NCBI RefSeq assembly: GCF_013347965.1
Contig: NZ_CP048810.1
Span: 5,455,501 to 5,519,500, forward strand
DNA length: 64,000 bases
Reading direction: 5' to 3'
Source: Pseudomonas bijieensis
GTDB taxonomy: Bacteria; Pseudomonadota; Gammaproteobacteria; Pseudomonadales; Pseudomonadaceae
The notes under the pieces are model-generated. The model made no database searches, was not told the origin of the DNA, and was given only the letters and a program-made list of their open reading frames with translations. Below are positions 56,642-64,000 of the stretch, one piece after another; position 1 is the first letter of the stretch; every line of letters begins with the position of its first letter. The position numbers and the translations under genes were made by a program.

Positions 56642-57652
56642 TCAGTGCGTACGGGTGACCTTGCTCAAGTGCCTTGGTTGGTCCGGGTCCAGTCCTCGGG
56701 CCACGGCCAGACTCGCGGCCATGCCGTAGAAGCTCTGGATGGCCAGAATCGGGTCCAGGGCCGGGTGTCCGGCGCGGGTCAGCGTCAGGTCGCGTTCGGC
56801 GATGTCATCCGGCGCCGCCAGCAGTACCCGGGCGCCGCGCTGGCGCATGTCCGCGGCCAGGCTCAACACCCCGGCCTGCTCGGCACCGCGCGGGGCGAAC
56901 ACCAGCAGCGGGTAGTCGGCATCGATCAGCGCCATCGGCCCGTGGCGGACTTCGGCGCTGCTGAAGGCTTCGGCCTGGATCGCCGAGGTTTCCTTGAACT
57001 TGAGCGCCGCTTCCTGGGCGATGGCGAACCCGGCGCCCCGGCCGATCACCATCAACCGCTGGCAGTTGCGCAGGGCTTCGACGGCAACGTTCCAGTCCTG
57101 ACGGGCGGCATCGCGCAAACCTTCGGGCAGGGCATTGCCCGCTTCGAGCAACTCGGCGTCGTCCTTCCAATGGGCTACCAGTCGCGCACTGGCGCTGAGG
57201 GTGGCGATGAAACTCTTGGTGGCGGCGACGCTGCTTTCGACGCCGGCGCACAACGGCACGCTGAATTCACACGCCGCTTCCAGCGGTGAGTCGGCAGCAT
57301 TGACCAAGGCCACGCTCAAGGCGCCGCGCTTGCGCAGCAGACGCAGGCTGTCGACCAGGTCCGGGCTCTGTCCCGACTGGGAAAATGCAAAGGCCACCTG
57401 GCCGCTGACCTTGAGCGGCGCCTGCTGCATGGTCACCACCGACATTGGCAGCGAGGCCACCGGGATGCCCAATAGCTGCATGGTCAGGTAGGCGAAGTAG
57501 CTGGCGGCGTGGTCGGAACTGCCCCGCGCCACAGTCATCGCCACTTGCGGCGGTTGACGGCGCAGGCGTCCGGCGATTTCCACCAGCGCCGGGTCCAACT
57601 GTTGCAACTGACGCTCGACGGCTTCGAAAGCGCTCAGGGCCTCTTCAAGCAT
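56642..57652 (-). CDS. SIS-domain glucosamine-6-phosphate deaminase (NagB-II type)
   Basis: Isomerase-fold protein of 336 aa with two SIS domains, related to the GlmS isomerase half. ARGSSDHAASYFAYL and AFSQSGQSPDLVDSL in the first domain bind sugar phosphate. VESSVAATKSF, and the HGPMALI stretch in the second, match the family. In GlcNAc operons without classical NagB this type converts GlcN-6-P to fructose-6-P. The start ATG 57652 overlaps the nagA stop (ATGCTTGA, eight bases). Confidence 0.9.
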   Translation of the reverse strand: MLEEALSAFEAVERQLQQLDPALVEIAGRLRRQPPQVAMTVARGSSDHAASYFAYLTMQLLGIPVASLPMSVVTMQQAPLKVSGQVAFAFSQSGQSPDLVDSLRLLRKRGALSVALVNAADSPLEAACEFSVPLCAGVESSVAATKSFIATLSASARLVAHWKDDAELLEAGNALPEGLRDAARQDWNVAVEALRNCQRLMVIGRGAGFAIAQEAALKFKETSAIQAEAFSSAEVRHGPMALIDADYPLLVFAPRGAEQAGVLSLAADMRQRGARVLLAAPDDIAERDLTLTRAGHPALDPILAIQSFYGMAASLAVARGLDPDQPRHLSKVTRTH

Positions 57653-58751
57653 TTTGCAAGTCAATGGCTTCTCCTTCGACCATCACGTCGGTCAGCGTCA
57701 GGGAACGGTCCAGGCGCACGCAGTCGGCCCAGGCACCGGGTTGCAGGCGTCCGCGCTCGGGCAGGCCGAGGTAGTCGGCAGGGAATTGGGACAGGCGTTG
57801 CGAGGCTTCGCCGATGGGCAGGCCGATCTTCACCAGGTTGCGCAAGGCCTGGTCCATGGTCAGGGTGCTGCCGGCCAGGGTGCCGTCGGCCAGCCGAACG
57901 CCGCCCAGGCACTTGGTCACGGTGTGGCTGCCCAGCTTGTACTCGCCATCGGGCATGCCGGCGGCGGCGGTGGAGTCGGTCACGCAATACAGGCACGGGA
58001 TCGAACGCAGGGCCACGCGCATGGCGCCGGGGTGCACATGCAGCAAGTCCGGGATCAGCTCGGCGTATTGCGCATGGGCCAGCGCCGCGCCGACGATGCC
58101 CGGTTCGCGGTGGTGCAGCGGGCTCATGGCGTTATACAGATGGGTGAAACTGCTGGCCCCGGCGGCCAGCGCGGCGACGCCTTCCTCGTAGCTGCCCAGG
58201 GTGTGGCCGATCTGCATGCGCACACCTCGGGCGCTGAGCGTACGAATCAGGGCGTCGTGGCCGGCGATTTCCGGGGCAATGGTGATCACCCTGATCGGTG
58301 CCAGGGCCAGGTAACTCTCCACCTCGGCCAGCAGCGCGGTGTGGGCGAAATTCGGTTGGGCGCCCAGTTTGCCCGGGTTGATGTAAGGGCCTTCCAGGTG
58401 TACGCCGAGAACCCGGGCGTTGCCGCGCTGGCGCTGCTCACAAAACTCGCCGAGGGCCTTGAGCACGCTGGCGATCTCGTCGCTGGGCGCGGTCATGGTG
58501 GTCGCCAGCAACGACGTCGTGCCGAAACGCACATGGGTGCGGGCGATGGTTTCGAACGCCAGGGCGCCTTGCATGATGTCCATGCCGCCACCGCCATGGA
58601 CGTGCAGGTCGATGAAACCGGGCAGCAAATAGGGCAGGTCATTGCTCGCCGGATCGCAGGGTTGGCCATCGATGGCCACGATCTTGCCGTGTTCATGGAT
58701 CAGGTGGCCGCGAACCCAGCCGTTGGAGGTGAGGATGTTGTCTTCGGACAT
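57645..58751 (-). CDS. nagA: N-acetylglucosamine-6-phosphate deacetylase NagA
   Basis: Amidohydrolase of 368 aa that deacetylates GlcNAc-6-P. The start is ATG 58751 (MSEDNILTSNGWV); a GTG two codons upstream is the alternative. Metal and catalytic motifs are PGFIDLHVHGGGGMD, VHLEGPYINPGKLGA, HTLGSYEEG, THLYNAMSPLHHREPG and CVTDSTAAAGMPDG with the catalytic Asp. It lies between the regulator and the deaminase. Confidence 0.95.
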   Translation of the reverse strand: MSEDNILTSNGWVRGHLIHEHGKIVAIDGQPCDPASNDLPYLLPGFIDLHVHGGGGMDIMQGALAFETIARTHVRFGTTSLLATTMTAPSDEIASVLKALGEFCEQRQRGNARVLGVHLEGPYINPGKLGAQPNFAHTALLAEVESYLALAPIRVITIAPEIAGHDALIRTLSARGVRMQIGHTLGSYEEGVAALAAGASSFTHLYNAMSPLHHREPGIVGAALAHAQYAELIPDLLHVHPGAMRVALRSIPCLYCVTDSTAAAGMPDGEYKLGSHTVTKCLGGVRLADGTLAGSTLTMDQALRNLVKIGLPIGEASQRLSQFPADYLGLPERGRLQPGAWADCVRLDRSLTLTDVMVEGEAIDLQNA

Positions 58752-58768
58752 GGGCACTCTCTAGTCGT

Positions 58769-59500
58769 CTAACGCCGCAGCTCTGCGACAAAGTCGTAGT
58801 AGTCGTTGCGGCAATAGGTGTCGGTGACTTCGATGGGGGTGTTGTCTTCCAGGTAGCCGACCCGGGTCATCAGCAACATCGCGGTGCCGGGGGCGATGCC
58901 CACCAGGGCGGCGAATTCGTCCGAGGCGTTGATGGCCTGGATGTGTTGCAGCGCGCGCACCACCGGCTTGCCGATGCCGTCGAGGAATTCATAGAGCGAA
59001 TCGCCCACCGCTTGTGGCTTGGGGATGATGCTGGCGGGCAGGGTGCTCATTTCGATGGCCATGACCGTGTCGTCAGCCTTGCGCAGGCGCTTGAGCCGCG
59101 CAACCTTGTCGGTGGGTGACAGGCCCAGGCGGATCAGTTCTTCGTGGGTTGGCGGGGTGATTTCCCGCTCCAGCCATTGCGAACCCGGCACGAAGCCCTT
59201 GAGCCGCAGCATCTCGCTGAAGCAGCTGAGGCGTGACAGCGGTTGTTCCAGGCGTGGGGTAATGAACGTGCCCGAGCCCTGGTTGCGGCGGATCAGGCCT
59301 TGTTCGAACAGCACTTCCAGCGCTTTGCGGGCGGTGACTCGGGAAATGCCCAATTGCTCACTTAAGCTGCGTTCGGATGGCATCGCTTGCTCGGCTTTCC
59401 ACTGGCCGGCGTGGATGGCGGTTTCCAGGTTGCGGGCCAGTTGCAGGTAGAGCGGGGTGGGTTGGGTGTCGTCGGGGCGTAGGGCCAGGATGTCGTTCAT
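58769..59500 (-). CDS. nagR: GntR-family regulator of GlcNAc use (NagR/HutC type)
   Basis: The protein is 243 aa from ATG 59500 (MNDILALRPDDTQPTPLYLQL). The N-terminal winged HTH is AMPSERSLSEQLGISRVTARKALEVLFEQGLIRRNQGSGTF, in separable parts. The C-terminal UTRA domain (PTDKVARLKRLRKAD to EVTDTYCRNDYYDF) senses phosphorylated amino sugar in NagR/DasR relatives. It is the first gene of the operon, so it probably autoregulates through the TGGTATT boxes upstream. The symbol is by analogy. Confidence 0.9.
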   Translation of the reverse strand: MNDILALRPDDTQPTPLYLQLARNLETAIHAGQWKAEQAMPSERSLSEQLGISRVTARKALEVLFEQGLIRRNQGSGTFITPRLEQPLSRLSCFSEMLRLKGFVPGSQWLEREITPPTHEELIRLGLSPTDKVARLKRLRKADDTVMAIEMSTLPASIIPKPQAVGDSLYEFLDGIGKPVVRALQHIQAINASDEFAALVGIAPGTAMLLMTRVGYLEDNTPIEVTDTYCRNDYYDFVAELRR

Positions 59501-59557
59501 TTGTTTGTCCGATGCGGTTTTGTAGGCGTTGTCGCTCGGTGAGTTGCGGTTGAAGCT

Positions 59558-59646
59558 AATACCACTTGAATACCATGTCAACGCTGGTTCTGGTGGGTTA
59601 CGAGTGTTTATGGGGTGTTTTTAGAGGGGTTGTTTGAAGTGGTATT
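59558..59646. promoter_or_regulatory. Three TGGTATT boxes, probable operator of the nag operon
   Basis: AATACCA at 59558-59564 and 59569-59575 (direct repeats, 11-base period) and the inverted TGGTATT at 59640-59646. TAATACCACTTGAA also recurs inverted at 59633-59646 with one mismatch. TGGT-containing dyads are the usual targets of NagR/DasR regulators. Confidence 0.65.
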
Positions 59647-59776
59647 AGGGTGGTGGGGATAGTGCGTGAAATTACTTGCTTTGGGCTGGGGGGTTAGAGG
59701 TCAGTGGTATGCATGGGGCGCGGGTTTTGAAATTTGATATTTATTTTTGTGGTGACCGGCGGTGGTTTGTTTTGTG

Positions 59777-60556
59777 TGTATATCCGTTGCTGCGGTAACG
59801 GCCACTTAGGGTTCCGCCCTTACGGCGGGTCACTTTTGAGAAGCGCAAAAGTAACCAAAACGCTTTTGCCCCACCACTCGGTGCCTCGCCTAGGCTCGGC
59901 ATGCCCGAACGCAGGCATTGCTCCGTGGGCCCGCCGCGAAGGGCCATCCATGGCCCAGCGCGGCTACCTCGGCATCCATGCCGAGGTGCCCACTGCGCAA
60001 TACCTGCGTTCGGCCAGCGTGGTTAACGGGGCGCCGAGGTCAACGTCCACCCCACCACGAGGCGGCCTGATAGCCGGCCTGGCGCACCCAGTCGTACACC
60101 CGTCAGATCTGTGGGAGCAAAGCTTGCTCGCGAGGCGGCCTGACTGCCGACCTGGCTCTCCCGGTCGTACTCCGATTCCCCTATGGGAGCGGGCTTGCTC
60201 GCGAAGGCGGCATAACAGCCAACGAGGATGTTGAATGTACTGGCCTCTTCGCGAGCAAGCCCGCTCCCACAGGAGAAACGCGGTCCCACCAAGAACCAGG
60301 TCGGCTGTCAGGCCGCCTCGCGGCGGACGTAGATTTTGGCGCCCCGTTAACCACGATGGCCGAACGCAGGTATTGCGGAGTGGGCATCCCGGCATGGATG
60401 CCGGGATAGCCGCGCTGGGCCATGGATGGCCCTTCGCGGCGGGCCCACGGAGCAATGCCGGAGTGAGGGCACACCGAGCCTAGGCGAGGTGCCGAGTGGT
60501 GGGGCATGAGCGCTTTGGTTACTTTCGCGCTTTTCGAAAGTGACCCGCCGTAAGGG
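59777..60556. repeat. Large inverted repeat, left arm, loop and most of right arm
   Basis: The left arm (59777 to about 60080) includes GGTTCCGCCCTTACGGCGGG, GTGCCTCGCCTAGGCTCGG and CATCCATGGCCCAGCGCGG. The right arm (about 60290-60556) repeats these inverted. It resumes after the IS at 61985 with GCGGAACCCTAAGTCGCCG. Similarity is high but not perfect. The loop holds three small REP units (60110, 60181, 60247). Open frames here are not protein-like. Confidence 0.8.
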
Positions 60557-61975
60557 CCATCCCTTTCAAGGTCTTAGGTAAAATCCCCTGAAGTTTCTAT
60601 CAGGGATACCCGAACGATGTGGGCCGATGTTCTGGAGCGTTTCGAGAAAAAAGCACCTGCCAGCGTTATGGCCAAATTGGCGTTGGAGCACGCTATTGCC
60701 CCTGAGTGGGTCGATCAGGTCTTCGAAGAACATCGGCAACGGCAGTATTCTCGTGAGCTACTGTTCTCGACCATCATCAAGCTGATGTCCCTTGTTTCAT
60801 TGGGCTTGAAGCCGTCCTTCACGCCGCCGCGCGGCAACTGGAAGATCTTCCTGTCAGCCTGGCGGCCCTCTACGACAAGATCAGTCGTACCGAGCCAGCT
60901 TTGTTGCGCGCCCTGGTCACGGGCTGTGCGCAGCGCCTGGCTCCAACCATCAGGAGTTGGGTTGCACGACGATGTTGTCGGGTTGGCAGGTTCGGGTGGT
61001 GGACGGTAATCACTTGGCATCCACTGAGAAACGACTGGGGCTTTACGCCACGAGCGCGGCGCCGCTCGGCCCGGGTTTTCGGTGGTTGTCTACGACCCCG
61101 ACCTGGATCAAGTCATCGACCTGCAGGCATGTGAAGATGCCTACGCAAGCGAGCGTGTTTGTGTGCTGCCTCTATTGGCCAATGCCGAGCCGGGCCAGGT
61201 GTGGCTGGCTGATCGACTCTATTGCACGCTCCCGGTCATGGAGGCTTGCGAACAGGTCCAAACCTCCTTTGTCATTCGTCAACAAGCCAAGCATCCACGC
61301 TTGATTCAAGAGGGTCATTGGCAAGAACCCGTGCCTGTGGACGCGGGCACTGTGCGTGAGCAGATCATTCAGGTCAGAGGCGGTTATCAGTGTCGGCGTG
61401 TCGAACTGACGCTTCATTCGCCAACAGACTCGGGTGACAGCAGCTTGATGTTCTGGAGCAACCTGCCTGAAGGCGTCAGCGCGCAGCAGATCGCGGAACT
61501 CTATCGCCGCCGCTGGAGCATTGAAGGCATGTTCCAGCGACTGGAAACAATCCTGGAAAGTGAAATCGAAACCCTTGGTAGCCCAAAGGCTGCATTGCTC
61601 GGGTTCACTACTGCGGTGTTGGCCTACAACGTCCTGGCCGTACTCAAACGAAGCGTCGAGCAAGCCCATCAGGCTTCCCAGCCTGACGGCTGGGAAGCCT
61701 CAACCTATCACTTGGCGGTTCAGGTCCGGAGTGGTTATGAAGGCCTGCAAATTGCGCTGCCCTCGGAATGTTTTCCCGTCATACCTCTGGAAAAACTGGC
61801 CCAGCGCTTGTTGGAACTGGCCAGAAACATCCAACCAAAACAAGTTGCGAAAAATCCCCGGGGCCCCAAGGTGCCTAAACCCAAAACATGGGTACAAGGC
61901 ACTGCGGTGCATGCACATGTTTCAACGGACCGAGTAATCAAGGCCGCCAAAACTAAAAGACCTTGAAAGGGATGG
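60557..61975 (+). mobile_element. IS4-family-like insertion sequence with 9-bp target duplication
   Basis: 1419 bp. CCATCCCTTTCAAGGTCTT at the left end is matched by its exact reverse complement at the right end (19-bp terminal inverted repeats). CCGTAAGGG flanks both ends (60548-60556 and 61976-61984). One transposase gene fills it. It is inserted in the right arm of the large palindrome. Confidence 0.93.
60617..61966 (+). pseudogene. IS4-type transposase, three apparent frameshifts
   Basis: DDE transposase. The N-terminus (MWADVLERFEKKAPASVMAKL) and QRQYSRELLFSTI match IS4 relatives. Family sequence then moves through three frames: LHAAARQLEDLPVSLAALYDKI after about 60816, ELGCTTMLSGWQVRVVDGNHL after about 60953, and VVVYDPDLDQVIDLQ after about 61078. 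Each shift equals one missing base in a C, G or T run. DGNHL and WLADRLYC give two acidic residues, and YRRRWSIEGMFQRLE gives the Y-R-E-W-type glutamate region. The protein is inactive as written unless the shifts are sequence errors. Confidence 0.88.
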
Positions 61976-61984
61976 CCGTAAGGG

Positions 61985-62265
61985 CGGAACCCTAAGTCGC
62001 CGTTACCGCAGCAATGGATATGTACCCAATCCCATCCAAAAAAAGCCTATCTGAAATTTGTGCGAAACATCCCTGATCAGATGGGTGGTCTGTCAGACGC
62101 ACCGAAGTTTCCGACATGTTTTTAAGGTTGTCCCTCGGAAGTGAGAGCTCTAGCCTCAGGGTGTCGCTGCCAACTCAGCGACCGGGTTTGACCGTCCGAA
62201 AAAAATCAAGGGGCAACAGGCCCGGACGTTTTGTCCTGGGCTCCATTAGATAAAAGGAGCTTCCA
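61985..62265. other. Spacer with palindrome remnant and leader of the DUF6124 gene
   Basis: It starts with the end of the large palindrome (to about 62025). CCCGGACGTTTTGTCCTGGG near 62220-62240 is an imperfect hairpin just before the ribosome site AAAAGGAGC. No gene is seen. Confidence 0.5.
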
Positions 62266-62622
62266 TTGAAAAACAATTCTGACATCCCTAAACCCGCCTC
62301 CACCTTCCCCTACGGCGACTACGCCCCCGACAAGCTGAAAGAAGCCGCCGACCGTGCGATGGACCATTACCTCAAGCCCGACGGCAGCGAACCAGAACCC
62401 CAACCCTCGACGCAGTTATTCACCGTATCGGACAACGTCGATACCGAAGCCCTGCTAGCCAACCTCAGCGAAACCCTGGCCTCGGCCAATGCGATGCTCA
62501 GCGACCTTGCTTTCGATCTGGAAGGCTCGCGGCGGCACGTGTTGTTGGGAGTGGCGCAGATCATTGAATTAGGGACGTTGTTGGCGAACAAGGCTTTGGA
62601 CCGGGTAGAGCTTCGGACCTGA
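62266..62622 (+). CDS. DUF6124-type small protein
   Basis: The protein is 118 aa. The start is TTG at 62266, with AAAAGGAGC upstream. The N-terminal half is Pro-rich and acidic. The C-terminal half is helical (DTEALLANLSETLASANAMLSDLAFDLEGSRRHVLLGVAQIIELGTLLANKAL, in parts), the pattern of the Pseudomonas DUF6124/DUF3077 family, often present in many copies per genome. Function is unknown. It converges on the toxin-like gene at 62845. Confidence 0.75.
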   Translation: MKNNSDIPKPASTFPYGDYAPDKLKEAADRAMDHYLKPDGSEPEPQPSTQLFTVSDNVDTEALLANLSETLASANAMLSDLAFDLEGSRRHVLLGVAQIIELGTLLANKALDRVELRT

Positions 62623-62640
62623 TGCAAGTAAGTGCCGGCC

Positions 62641-62741
62641 TCATCGCGAGCAGGCTCGCTCCCACAAGGGACGGGTGTCGACCACAAGTTCTGTGAGCAC
62701 CACAAATCCACTGTGGGAGCGAGCCTGCTCGCGATAAATCG
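62641..62741. repeat. REP palindrome pair (GCGAGCAGGCTCGC type)
   Basis: Two inverted units lie between the convergent DUF6124 and toxin-like genes. Confidence 0.85.
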
Positions 62742-62844
62742 AAAGACGAATACAAAAATCCCGGCAGAGCACTGAACCTGTGGCGAGCAAGCCCCAAGTG
62801 ACAACATCAGCCACCCTGCACGGCAGATGGCATGGGCTTGAAAA

Positions 62845-63918
62845 CTATTGATGGCGGTTCTCGAGGCGGCAAACCTCTTTTTCTATGCCGATGCATTCGA
62901 CCGGTTCGCCCACGCCTTTCTCGAAACGACGGGCGTTCATCAGCAGGCCTCCTTTGATGCCACCGATGAACGCGAAGGCGCCTTCACGTCCGCCTGTGTT
63001 ACGTCCTGACAAGTCCACGGCCACGCTGTTGGGCCTGACTTCATATACCCAGCCGCCGTTTTGCGCTTGGGCGATGGCCCAGATCTTGGCATCGGTATAG
63101 TCGCGAAACGCGACAACGGCCGAGTTGGTAAAAACGGACGACTCTGGATCACTCGCCAATCTCAAGTTCGGTACCTGCGAATTCCAGGCCCGTAATCCTT
63201 GGGCAAGTGCATCCGCCCCTTGTACGGAGTTGATTATTGAAGAGCCGACTGCCCAGAGGGACTGCTTACTCGTTACCCAGGCCAGACCTTCCGGGGGCGT
63301 GATCCGGCTCCAATCGATGCTCACCGCCGCGACCTCCAATGGGCTTTCATGGCCCGTCGGTTCGCGGTAGTTCGGGTTCGGCTCACAATCGGCAAGGTTG
63401 TCTTTCTTGCATGCTTGCTTGATGAACTGGCGCTTGACGCCTCCCGGAAAGCTGATTTCCTGCTCACTGACAGGTCCTCCCGACACATCCTGATCGATAC
63501 CATGGGGGGCTTTGATCTCATACACCCACTCCTTGGCGAAACGTTGGGCGAGCCCCTGGTCGCGGGTTGTACTGCTGTAGACCGATTTACCTGCGCCAGC
63601 CCCGTGGCTCCACCAGTCATACATCCACTCGATGACGGGGGAGCCTACGGCTTTGGGTAAAATCCCGTCCTGGAAGGCCCCGAGTCCCTGATCCGTCGTG
63701 TCCCCTCGATAGAGCGTGTTCATGTCGGTACGCCAATGCAACGATGGCTTGGTATCGCGGATCGGCACACTCGAATCCGCGGTAACCTGAAGCCAGGCGG
63801 TATACCACGGCTCCTCTTTTCCATCGGCTCCCCACGCGTCTGCGCTCGGTTGCCACACACCCGCCAACACCACCACCGCGACAGCTGTCGCCCGTATGAA
63901 ATTGTTATTGGTTGTCAT
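62845..63918 (-). CDS. Secreted tandem ADP-ribosyltransferase-like protein (cholera/pertussis-type N-domain)
   Basis: The protein is 357 aa from ATG 63918 (MTTNNNFIRATAVAVVVLAG); ATG 63933 would add five residues. The signal peptide ends near residue 28. Copy 1 has the R-S-E signature: Arg71 in LYRGD, FQDGI near 82-86, S-S-T-T at 115-118, WVYEI at 131-135, Glu152-Gln-Glu154 and FPGGV at 157-161. Copy 2 repeats the layout without catalytic residues: LWAVG at 221-225, AVVAFRD at 267-273, WVYEV at 290-294, GREGAF at 310-315 and FIGGI at 317-321. Cysteine pairs 170/178 and 342/350 suggest disulfides. The target and any immunity partner are unknown. The name is inferred from motifs. Confidence 0.75.
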   Translation of the reverse strand: MTTNNNFIRATAVAVVVLAGVWQPSADAWGADGKEEPWYTAWLQVTADSSVPIRDTKPSLHWRTDMNTLYRGDTTDQGLGAFQDGILPKAVGSPVIEWMYDWWSHGAGAGKSVYSSTTRDQGLAQRFAKEWVYEIKAPHGIDQDVSGGPVSEQEISFPGGVKRQFIKQACKKDNLADCEPNPNYREPTGHESPLEVAAVSIDWSRITPPEGLAWVTSKQSLWAVGSSIINSVQGADALAQGLRAWNSQVPNLRLASDPESSVFTNSAVVAFRDYTDAKIWAIAQAQNGGWVYEVRPNSVAVDLSGRNTGGREGAFAFIGGIKGGLLMNARRFEKGVGEPVECIGIEKEVCRLENRHQ

Positions 63919-64000
63919 GATTTGATGTCTCATCTGGAACGGTGAAGCCCTGTCGAATCACATACGTCATGACTGCCTATGCTTCGACGTGACACATCTC

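Larger units (their letters stand above)
59501..60616. other. 1.1-kb non-coding region between nagR and the IS transposase
   Basis: It holds the nag operator, then a G/T-rich stretch (59590-59770), then the palindromic element. I find no gene. Confidence 0.7.

Noticed and set aside
59734..60234. 166-codon frame within the palindromic region
   Set aside because: It crosses repeat sequence present in inverted copy nearby, with no domain and no ribosome site.

Overview
The window is chromosomal DNA from a Pseudomonas of the fluorescens group. Three things point there. Gene orders are typical of the genus: algD-alg8-alg44, dauB-dauA-dauR, lepA-lepB-rnc-era-recO-pdxJ, and holC-valS. Coding sequence has very high GC at third positions, which creates long antisense shadow frames. 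Intergenic spaces are filled with Pseudomonas REP palindromes built on GCGAGCAGGCTCGCTCC, GAGGGAGCTTGCTCCC or GAGGGGGGATTTATCCCC.

Layout. 1-3800 (minus): start of the alginate operon, algD, alg8 and the first part of alg44, behind an 811-bp regulatory spacer. 4.6-10 kb: frameshifted yaaA, a secreted polysaccharide-deacetylase-like protein, frameshifted PIN-PhoH ATPase, and moaCDE for molybdopterin synthesis. 10.2-14.1 kb: a solute-binding protein facing the dauBAR D-arginine operon. 14.2-16.5 kb: rhlB and a carboxylesterase. 16.9-21.1 kb: the aapJQMP general L-amino-acid ABC transporter, with a strong sigma-54 promoter match upstream. 21.1-22 kb: the mqsRA toxin-antitoxin pair with a perfect palindromic operator. 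22-29.4 kb: FadR-type regulator plus CynX/NimT-type exporter, SnoaL-like protein, GIY-YIG protein, GST, glutaredoxin, yejK, hupN, rlmF.

29.6-45.6 kb is mostly housekeeping: valS, holC, pepA, lptFG, lepA-lepB-rnc-era-recO-pdxJ, and frameshifted mltF. 45.8-50.1 kb: purL and a small YqfO-like gene. A class C group II intron sits just past their terminator (50123-52042). 52.3-59.5 kb (minus): a complete N-acetylglucosamine operon (GntR regulator, nagA, SIS-type deaminase, fused EIIA-HPr-EI, and EIICB permease). Three TGGTATT boxes lie upstream of it. 59.8-62 kb: a large palindromic repeat whose right arm was split by an IS4-type element (60557-61975, 19-bp terminal inverted repeats, 9-bp target duplication). 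At the right end lie a DUF6124-type gene and a convergent gene for a secreted protein. I read that protein as a tandem ADP-ribosyltransferase with an intact N-terminal catalytic copy and a degenerate C-terminal copy. It is the least ordinary thing in the window.

Four conserved genes (yaaA, phoH, mltF, nagE) and the IS transposase all need one- or two-base indels to restore their reading frames. Most indels fall in homopolymers, and all fall in runs of two or more. A sequence-quality artefact is therefore at least as likely as true gene decay.
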